DNA of 54,378 bases from Moraxella oculi (GTDB lineage Bacteria > Pseudomonadota > Gammaproteobacteria > Pseudomonadales > Moraxellaceae): positions 1 to 54,378 of the forward strand of contig NZ_JAMBAQ010000013.1 of NCBI RefSeq assembly GCF_023336735.1. Reading direction: 5' to 3'. Shown one piece after another: positions 48,245 through 54,378 of the stretch. The position numbers and the translations under genes are program-made. The notes under the pieces were generated by a model. The model was not told the DNA's origin. It made no database searches and worked only from the letters and a program-made list of their open reading frames with translations. Each line of letters begins with the position of its first letter. Position 1 is the first letter of the stretch.

Positions 48245-48853
48245 TCTAACACCGCCTTAACAGCTTCTAACACTTTTTTATTTTTCTTACTGCGTGAACC
48301 ATACAGACGAGCGGAAAATACGGTGATGATTTCTAACACATCTTGAGCCAACTCTTCTTCAAAGGATAGGTTTTCGCTTTGACTGATAATGACAACTTCC
48401 ACATTCTTTCTTTCGCATAGAGCGAAGATAAGTTCCGAACCAAAGCGTAATAGGCGGTCTTTGTGGGTTAAAACCAAACGCCCAATTTCATCATTTAAGA
48501 TGCCGTCAAGCAGTTGTTTTAAGCCTTTTTTGTGGTAGTTCATACCAGAGCCTAAATCATTCACGATTTCAAATGTTCAGCCTTGACTGGCATAGTATAG
48601 TTCAAGCACACCTATCTGACGGTCTAAATCATCTTTTTGGTCGTGGCTGGATACTCGTGCGTAGCGAACCGTTTTGCGGTTTGGCATTGGTAGATTATGG
48701 TAAAAATTAGGGCGTAGCTTATTAGTATCGTACCTGCGATGACCTTTGGGTGCGTTCTGCGACAAGCACGCCAGTTTCGTCCCGCCTCCGCAAAGTGGAA
48801 ATAGATACGCCAAGTCGTTTTGAAGCTTCGTTAATAACAATCAATCTATTCAT
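48241..48853 (-). pseudogene. tnpA: IS607-family serine recombinase (tnpA) of element 1, inactivated
   Basis: The product starts at 48853 with a MerR-like helix-turn-helix (INEASKRLGVSISTLRR). The frame shifts at a CCC stretch near 48748, picking up again at PKGHRRYDTNKL. The catalytic region YARVSSHDQKDDLDRQ is normal, but the codon after YYASQG is TGA (48577-48579), where homologues have Trp. The rest (TFEIVNDLGSGMNYHKKG to the end) is in the same frame. At least one frameshift and one nonsense change therefore disable it. Confidence 0.85.
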
Positions 48854-48898
48854 AATTACACATTATAGAGTAGATTTCAATTAGCTGTTTTTTTGCCC

Positions 48899-49165
48899 TT
48901 AGGCTTTTTTGGCAAGTTTGTCCAAAGTGGTCTTATTAGCGAGCATGACCTTTTTATCCTCTTCGGTCAGGCTGTCGCATTTGTTGGGGTCATTGCCACA
49001 GAATTGACAATACTCATCGCCCATCAATGTGGCAACACCGCCGCAAGAGCCCTTAAGAGGTTGCTTTTTTATCATGTATCCTACGCCCATGAATAAAAAA
49101 AACAAAACAAACACGCCAAAGCTCACAAAAAATATGGGAAGAAATTGATGAACGAAATCAGACAT
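48899..49165 (-). CDS. nqrM: NqrM-like protein, Na+-NQR maturation factor
   Basis: NqrM is needed to mature the Na+-translocating NADH:quinone oxidoreductase, probably by delivering iron for its Cys-bound centre. The 88-aa protein has one membrane helix (about 8-31) and the family cysteines Cys41 (KGSCGG), Cys53 and Cys56 (CQFCGNDPNKC) and Cys63. ATG 49165 has AGAGG upstream; a reading extended by 11 codons is less likely. It lies alone between two decayed IS607-type elements, with no nqrA-F or apbE in the window, although NqrM usually follows nqrF or apbE. Confidence 0.87.
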   Translation of the reverse strand: MSDFVHQFLPIFFVSFGVFVLFFLFMGVGYMIKKQPLKGSCGGVATLMGDEYCQFCGNDPNKCDSLTEEDKKVMLANKTTLDKLAKKA

Positions 49166-49309
49166 GATTGACCTCTTTGTCAATGATGGGTTTGACACAG
49201 TATTATAAAGACTTTTTTTAAAAAAGCCAGCCGTATTGGGTTTGTTGCCAGTATCTTTGCATCAACTAACAATAGTATGATATAGTAAATTTAAATGTAT
49301 TTTACCATT

Positions 49310-49904
49310 ATGATGAAATACAAAATATCCGAATACGCTAAAATCAAAAAAAGTACAGTATTGCACCGTTTGGAACGGGGTCAAGGCTGGTAAAGTCAAA
49401 TCCGAACGCACCGAAACAGGCGGTGTGCTTATCATTGATGACATACAAGATGAACTTGTACAGACTAATGTTTGTATCTACTGCCGTGTGTCATCAAGTG
49501 AAAATAAGGTAAACCTAGACAGTCAAGCTGACCGCCTTATTGCCTACGCCAATGCTCGTGGTTACCAAGTTGGCAAAGTGGTTAAGGAAGTGGGTAGTGG
49601 TTTAAATGGTAATCGCCCCAAACTTGTTGCCCTGCTCAAAGACCCAAGTTTAAACCTTATCATTGTTGAGTATAAAGACCGCTTAACTCGTTTTGGTTTT
49701 AATTATCTTGATTATCTTGAAACATTGCTTGCCATGCAAAACAGAAACATTGAAGTGGTTAATAATGTGGAAGGTCCAAGAGATGATTTAATGGTGGATT
49801 TTACTGCCATCATCACTCCATTTTGTGCAAGGCTTTATGGATTAAGATGCACCATAAGAAAAACCGAACAGTTTATCAAAGAACTGCAAAAGGCAAACGA
49901 CTAA
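49310..49904 (+). pseudogene. IS607-family serine recombinase of element 2, frameshifted
   Basis: Two adjacent ATGs (49310, 49313) open KYKISEYAKIKK, the IS607 helix-turn-helix start. An A-run near 49343 shifts the frame: the first frame stops soon after, and the following frame carries on (NGVKAGKVKSERTETGG) into an intact catalytic domain with YCRVSSSENK (nucleophile Ser) and EYKDRLTRFGFNYL. The last 159 codons, from 49425, are open to 49904. A shortened product starting there would lack the DNA-binding domain. Confidence 0.8.
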
Positions 49905-50665
49905 TGCACCTAACTACAAGCATTTTTATCAAACACCCAATCCATTATTAAAGTGATTGATGACTATGCGTTTTTGTGCAAAAATCTTAAAAACTCTGCT
50001 TTGTATGCTTATCGCCAAACATTCTTTAATGACAATAAGATCCTAAATGACTTTGTCTTAATTAACAACTTTACTCAAAATAAGTAAGCCGATTATGTTG
50101 CCATTCCAAGAAAGGTAAACCAGCAAACCAAACATTCCCAAATACCTTGATAAACAAAAGGTCGTGCCAACATCATCTTTACCAAACAAGCCGTCAGTAG
50201 GGCAGATTTAAGACAAGGCATTTTAACCCTTAGTCCTTTTGACAGAACAAAACCCATTTCTACCAATTTTGACAAACTAAAAGACAAAATGACTTATGAT
50301 AATCTACAAGAAGTCAAAAGTGGCTAATGGTTATGATGTTAAGATTGTTTATAAAACAAAAGATTTGCAAATCAAGAATGTAGACCCATTCGCATTCTTT
50401 CGGTGGATTTTGGTATTCAAGTGATTGCTAGTGAAGAAAGCTACACCAGTAAATGTGGCTTTTGGATAATGAATCACTTGCAAAACAAAGCACTTATTTG
50501 GACAAGCGAGTTTGTAGGGGCTTATTCAAATCCGCACAAAGTAAACTTATTAATGTTGATGTTAATGGAGCATTGAACATTTTAAGAAAAGTAATTGGGG
50601 ATTTAAAATTTGACCCAATACAGGTGTGTAGTACGCCAAAGACGGTTAATGTCTTGAAATATTAA
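49905..50665 (+). pseudogene. TnpB remnant of element 2
   Basis: Pieces of one TnpB are readable in different frames: MHLTTSIFIKHP at the start; IKVIDDYAFLCKNLKNSALY; then, after an internal loss and two stops, ANIIFTKQAVSRADLRQG; and finally a C-terminal stretch LFKSAQSKLINVDVNGALNI with the last RuvC Asp, ending VNVLKY. Several frameshifts and stop codons separate them. The sequence is unlike the TnpB of element 1, so the two elements are from different lineages. Confidence 0.75.
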
Positions 50666-50760
50666 TGATGGTAAATTGACTATATTTTTATTGTTTTTGT
50701 AACTATGACAACAATCATCTGTGCTGAATTCATGATTGATGGACAAACGAATTGGTGTGT

Positions 50761-50855
50761 CAATATCCCACATTATCCCACATTATCCCACATTATCCCA
50801 CATTATCCCACATTATCCCACATTATCCCACATTATCCCACATTATCCCACATTA
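50761..50855. repeat. 10-bp tandem repeat (CATTATCCCA), 9.5 copies
   Basis: A first variant unit CAATATCCCA (50761-50770) is followed by eight perfect units CATTATCCCA (50771-50850) and a partial CATTA (50851-50855) that contains the tpsB stop codon. Perfect short tandem repeats of this kind change copy number by slipped-strand mispairing. On the minus strand each unit reads TGGGATAATG. The repeat is downstream of tpsB, not in a promoter or reading frame. Confidence 0.95.
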
Positions 50856-52892
50856 AAAATCAAAACCAGCATTCACCCCAATGACGGTTTCTTTTTTTAT
50901 GAAGGTGGGCGTCTTAATGCTTTTACCAATAAATAGGTCTAGATAGGCTGTGGCAGGTTGATTATTTAAATCGATACTTGCTGATGGATGCAGTTGATTA
51001 CCTTTAAAACCAAAACCTTGATTTTGTTTGTTTGGCATTGTATTTCGTTGAAAATAATACCTTAATCCGATGGCACCAGCCAGCATGTAGCGTTGGTTCT
51101 TAATGGTATTTTGCCCATAGACATAACCTTGGTCAATGCTGGCGTATGGTTGTATGTTATGAGAACTCATTCCCAACTTTTGACTGATGATGTACGATGG
51201 TCGCCAGGCGATTTCTTGAGACAAGCTAAATCCGTGTTCACCTGATAAATAATTTCCCTCTTTGACGCCCTTAATGCTATTTCTACCACCCAAATAGAAT
51301 AGATCAGATGGCACGGGAGTTTGTTTGGCATATTGTGCTTGCACTTTAGCGGTATAGGATAGGAGGATGGGTGTTTGACTAAGGGATCTTGTTTGATGCG
51401 TGTTTTGGTTAAAATCTTGAATATGTCCCTTGTGTTTTACGGTGATGTTAAATGGCTTTTGGAAGCTGGTGTGTAGTGACCAGATAGGAGCTTTGGCATG
51501 TCCTTCGCTAGGCATCTGTCGCCCAAAAGCATCATGAATGCTCTCTTCGGGGGCAGGCATTGCTTTTAGTGCTCCGACCCCATGCTTGTAGTCTAGATTG
51601 GCATAAAGATAGCCTCCTTTAAAAAGGTGGTGCTGATAAATGATGCCAAGATTATAGCCTGTCGTGCGTCGATTTTGAACTTCGATATTAACATCATCAA
51701 TATAATTGGCACTTCTTTTATGATTGGCTTTGATATACCCTTCGGTTTTTTGATGACTATTACGATGCATTAAGCGTGATAAACCAATGGTACTGGTTTG
51801 ACTGGTGCCATGATAGGTTAAAGGGGCGTTAAGTCCTTCAATAAAGTGCTTATACTGATGGTGGCTGTGCGCAATGGAGAATTTGTAAAGGCCATGAGTG
51901 CTTGATAAGGATGCGTGATAATTGGTTTGTCTGTCCTTATTTATCTGTGTGCCAAGATTATTTTGGATCATGTCTGCAAGCCTTACCAATGGGTAATTAA
52001 CAGAAATTTGCCACTCATCATTGATGCGCAACAGATTATTAGCACGAATATTGGCAGTAGTGAGATATTTGCCATAACTTTTTGATAAACTGTTATCAAT
52101 ACTGACACCAAAAACCGCACTTTGATGACGATTCATGTTGATGACAAGATCGCTTAGTCCAGGAGAGCTTTTATTGCTGTGAGTGATGTCACTGGTAAAT
52201 CGGTTAGAGTCGCTTGGCATGATCTGTGCTGTTGCTTTTGGATCGATGCGTTTGAGTGTGTCCAAGCCTTGCTCTAAATCCGATAAGCGAAGGGCTTGGT
52301 TGGGCTTGATGGGGATGGCACTATAAATGTAAAAAGGCGTCTTTTGTGAATCGGTCAGCACAATATCTTGAATTTTACCTAATTTAACTGTCAAGATGAG
52401 TTTTTGTGTGAGTAAATCTTGGTCATCAACAGTGATGCTGCTGGTTAAATAACCGCGTTTTAATAGTTCGTTATGTGCAATGTCAATGATGATGGATAGG
52501 TTGTGATTGTTAATACAGCGCCCAAGAGCATAAGTTGGTTTTTGCCAATCAAGTAAAGGTGTTAATAAATTGCTCAAATTGCCACGCATCATTTTGGGAT
52601 CATCAATCACAAAATCAATCTCATTAACCACAAAGCATGGACCATCATCTTTGGAGGTGTGCCAGTCTGGATGAGAGATGTTGGTTGGCTTGATGTGGTC
52701 GGCATTGAAGTCAATGCTGTTGCTGGAAGCTTGTAAATTCTGCTGCGATAAGTGTACTGATGCTGCTTGACGCAGATCATCAGTGAGTGTGAATGTGTTT
52801 GGTTTGATGGTGTGAGTCTGAGCCCATGCATCACTAAAATGTATCGCATGGATGATTGTCAAAGAAGCAATAGTAAAAGTTGTGATTCGCAT
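50853..52892 (-). CDS. TpsB-type two-partner secretion transporter (ShlB/FhaC/CdiB family)
   Basis: TpsB proteins are Omp85-family outer-membrane barrels that export a cognate TpsA exoprotein. The 679-aa protein has a signal peptide (1-24), two POTRA domains (about 85-235, from FVVNEIDFVIDD) and a barrel ending GVNAGFDF with the C-terminal Phe. The conserved L6 motif, usually V/I-R-G-Y/F, reads SIKGVKEG, with Lys for Arg. It is divergent from a TpsA gene 135 bp away, instead of upstream of it in an operon as is common. Confidence 0.88.
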   Translation of the reverse strand: MRITTFTIASLTIIHAIHFSDAWAQTHTIKPNTFTLTDDLRQAASVHLSQQNLQASSNSIDFNADHIKPTNISHPDWHTSKDDGPCFVVNEIDFVIDDPKMMRGNLSNLLTPLLDWQKPTYALGRCINNHNLSIIIDIAHNELLKRGYLTSSITVDDQDLLTQKLILTVKLGKIQDIVLTDSQKTPFYIYSAIPIKPNQALRLSDLEQGLDTLKRIDPKATAQIMPSDSNRFTSDITHSNKSSPGLSDLVINMNRHQSAVFGVSIDNSLSKSYGKYLTTANIRANNLLRINDEWQISVNYPLVRLADMIQNNLGTQINKDRQTNYHASLSSTHGLYKFSIAHSHHQYKHFIEGLNAPLTYHGTSQTSTIGLSRLMHRNSHQKTEGYIKANHKRSANYIDDVNIEVQNRRTTGYNLGIIYQHHLFKGGYLYANLDYKHGVGALKAMPAPEESIHDAFGRQMPSEGHAKAPIWSLHTSFQKPFNITVKHKGHIQDFNQNTHQTRSLSQTPILLSYTAKVQAQYAKQTPVPSDLFYLGGRNSIKGVKEGNYLSGEHGFSLSQEIAWRPSYIISQKLGMSSHNIQPYASIDQGYVYGQNTIKNQRYMLAGAIGLRYYFQRNTMPNKQNQGFGFKGNQLHPSASIDLNNQPATAYLDLFIGKSIKTPTFIKKETVIGVNAGFDF

Positions 52893-53027
52893 GAGCCAGA
52901 ATTACCCAGTTTGCTTAAAATGATAATAAACAGTTAGAATAATACAATAACATCAAACTAATTGCAATTTTATAGCAATGAATTTATAATTTGACAAACA
53001 ACACAGTAACATTAAAAACGGATTTTT

Positions 53028-54378
53028 ATGTCACAGTCAAACAAACTTTTTAGCTTCTCATCACTCCATGTCGGCATCTTACTTACTTTGTCAGCGAACC
53101 ATTCCGCCTTCGCCACCATCAACACAGACCCCACTTCTCCCAGTGCTCAAAAACCCATCATCGCAGTTTCTCATGCCAATGGGCAACACATACCGATTGT
53201 TCAGATTCAAACTCCCAAGCACGGCATCTCTCACAATAAATACACACAGTTTGATGTGGATATGCAAGGTGTGGTATTAAACAACTCAAGACAAGGTGCT
53301 TACACTCAACTGGCAGGTGTGGTGAGGGCCAATCCTTTTTTAAAGCAAGGTGAGGCTCATACCATCATCAATGAGGTACGCAGCAATCAGCCTAGCCAGC
53401 TTGATGGTGTACTTGAAGTTGCTGGACAAAAGGCCAATCTCATCATTGCCAACCCATCAGGCATCAATGTTGCTGGTGCTGGGTTCATCAATGTGCATGA
53501 GGCAACCCTCTCTACAGGAAGCATACATAACGACCAAGGCCAACTGACTCATCACATCACCCAAGGAACAATCCAAATACAATCCCCCAAGGGCATCAGC
53601 ACTGCTGCTGTTGGTTTGGGTGGTGCCAATAAAAATGCTGACTTGGTTAATTTGTACAGCAAAACCGCCAACATCAACGCACAAATTCAAGCAGATCATG
53701 CCATCACCACAGTAACAGGGTCCAACCAAATCACAGACACAGCAAAGATCACCCGCATCAATGACGATGAAAGCACAAGTCCCATCAGTCAGCCTGCTCA
53801 GATTGCCATTGATGTCAAAGAGTTGGGTGGCATGTCTGCAGGTAGCATCAGTCTGATCGGCACAGACAAGGGGCTGGGTGTGAACCAAGCGGGTCATCTG
53901 ACTGCCAAGCATCACCTTGTCATCACCACCGATGGTAAAATCACTCATACGGGTCAAAGTGATGCTAAGCTGGGTGTGATTCGCTTGGGCAGTCATGCCA
54001 GTATTGAGCTTGGTGATGAACAATCAGATAAAAGCACCAACATACAGGCAAAGCAAGGCGTACAACTTGATGCCAATCAAATCATCACTCATCACGCCAC
54101 TCTCACCAGCGACAACAATCTTTTGCTCACCGCCAAACAAAAACTTGCGATTAATGGCAGTAGCTTGACAGCTGGTGGCGATATTCAAGCGGTGGTTACT
54201 GGCAATGTAGAGGCGACCCATCGCCGCTCATCAGCCATATTCAAAGACAGCACCTTAACTGCCAAAGGCAGATTGACGATTGCCAACCTGCAAGGTTCTC
54301 TTAGCTATGATAATACCAACATGTCAGCCATGGGTAATCTGTCAAGTTTCGCCCAACACAACCAACGCCTAAGAAATA
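53028..54378 (+). CDS. TpsA exoprotein, filamentous haemagglutinin/CdiA-like, partial (runs off the right edge)
   Basis: The reading frame from ATG 53028 is open to the window end (450 codons). It has a signal peptide (1-29, cleavage after SAFA), then a TPS secretion domain with NNSRQG (85-90), NPFLKQGEA and NPSGI (142-146), the last two matching the NPxL / NPNGI motifs of FhaB, HMW and CdiA proteins. The remainder begins a beta-helix rich in polar, Gly and Asp repeats. Whether the product is an adhesin or a contact-dependent inhibition toxin depends on the C-terminus, which is outside the window. It is partner to the divergent TpsB. Confidence 0.88.
   Translation, partial: MSQSNKLFSFSSLHVGILLTLSANHSAFATINTDPTSPSAQKPIIAVSHANGQHIPIVQIQTPKHGISHNKYTQFDVDMQGVVLNNSRQGAYTQLAGVVRANPFLKQGEAHTIINEVRSNQPSQLDGVLEVAGQKANLIIANPSGINVAGAGFINVHEATLSTGSIHNDQGQLTHHITQGTIQIQSPKGISTAAVGLGGANKNADLVNLYSKTANINAQIQADHAITTVTGSNQITDTAKITRINDDESTSPISQPAQIAIDVKELGGMSAGSISLIGTDKGLGVNQAGHLTAKHHLVITTDGKITHTGQSDAKLGVIRLGSHASIELGDEQSDKSTNIQAKQGVQLDANQIITHHATLTSDNNLLLTAKQKLAINGSSLTAGGDIQAVVTGNVEATHRRSSAIFKDSTLTAKGRLTIANLQGSLSYDNTNMSAMGNLSSFAQHNQRLRN

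Larger units (their letters stand above)
46930..48853 (-). mobile_element. IS607-type element 1 (tnpA-tnpB), decayed
   Basis: On the minus strand a serine-recombinase gene (48853 to 48241) overlaps a TnpB gene (48244 to 47070) by 4 nt, the arrangement of IS607-family elements. Both genes carry disabling changes. IS607 elements lack terminal inverted repeats, so the ends are approximate. The left limit is set by omega-RNA-like sequence downstream of tnpB, and the right limit lies between 48853 and the nqrM stop at 48899. Confidence 0.75.
49310..50665 (+). mobile_element. IS607-type element 2 (tnpA-tnpB), heavily decayed
   Basis: On the plus strand a serine-recombinase remnant (49310-49904) is followed directly by remnants of a TnpB of a different subgroup (49905-50665). 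Multiple frameshifts, stops and an internal loss show it is older or more decayed than element 1. The orientation is opposite to element 1, with nqrM between them. The ends cannot be fixed. Confidence 0.7.

Noticed and set aside
50771-50850. Repeat units as DnaA boxes
   Set aside because: Each unit reads TTATCCCACA, one C longer than TTATCCACA; spacing inside the box is wrong.
50761-50855. Repeat array as a CRISPR
   Set aside because: Head-to-tail 10-bp units with no spacers; not a CRISPR.
50736-50936. Frame encoding repeated HYPTLSHIIP units
   Set aside because: Produced by the 10-bp tandem repeat; it overlaps the end of tpsB and has no supported start.

Overview
The window looks like the replication-origin region of a Moraxella-type gammaproteobacterium (family Moraxellaceae). 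The evidence is the dnaA-dnaN-recF-gyrB operon facing rpmH-rnpA-yidD-yidC-mnmE across a DnaA-box-rich gap, moderately AT-rich DNA with poly-A/T intergenic stretches, the flavour of the proteins, ZnuD-type zinc receptors, and an FhaB/FhaC-like two-partner secretion locus. The species cannot be fixed from sequence alone. No tRNA or rRNA gene lies inside the window, but two rrn-like tandem promoters at 62-278 point off the left edge.

Layout. 0.5-10 kb: anmK, a fabF-type ketoacyl synthase, hisB-hisH, def, an ABC exporter, dadA-ridA and a secreted DUF2059 protein. 10-19 kb: guaA and, on the same strand, gyrB, recF, dnaN and dnaA, then oriC (18193-18798). 18.8-31.2 kb, plus strand: rpmH, rnpA, yidD, yidC, mnmE, nrdR, ribD, ribE, fmt, rsmB, thrC, dprA and tsaC. 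31.3-36.5 kb: two consecutive ZnuD-like TonB-dependent receptors, each with a Zur-box-like site over its promoter. 36.6-46.8 kb: glsB-like, ribBX, a frameshifted rarA, a small HExxH protein, a methyltransferase, a yqgE-ruvX-membrane protein-tusA-xerD cluster, recN and rlmB. 46.9-50.7 kb: two decayed IS607-type elements (serine recombinase plus TnpB) on opposite strands, bracketing an isolated nqrM. 50.76-54.4 kb: a 10-bp tandem repeat, an Omp85-type TpsB transporter, and a divergent TpsA exoprotein that runs off the right edge.

The strongest cross-cutting signal is a set of seven parS-like 16-mers spread over 43 kb around oriC. Every one has the parS arms, but every one has its central CpG changed to TpG or CpA. 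The ParB system of this organism therefore appears to use, or tolerate, an off-consensus centre. Other points worth attention are two perfect DnaA boxes between ribD and ribE, paired Zur-type operators and Cys-bounded His-rich loops in the two zinc receptors, a candidate omega-RNA next to a frameshifted TnpB, and a Lys in place of the usual Arg in the L6 motif of TpsB.
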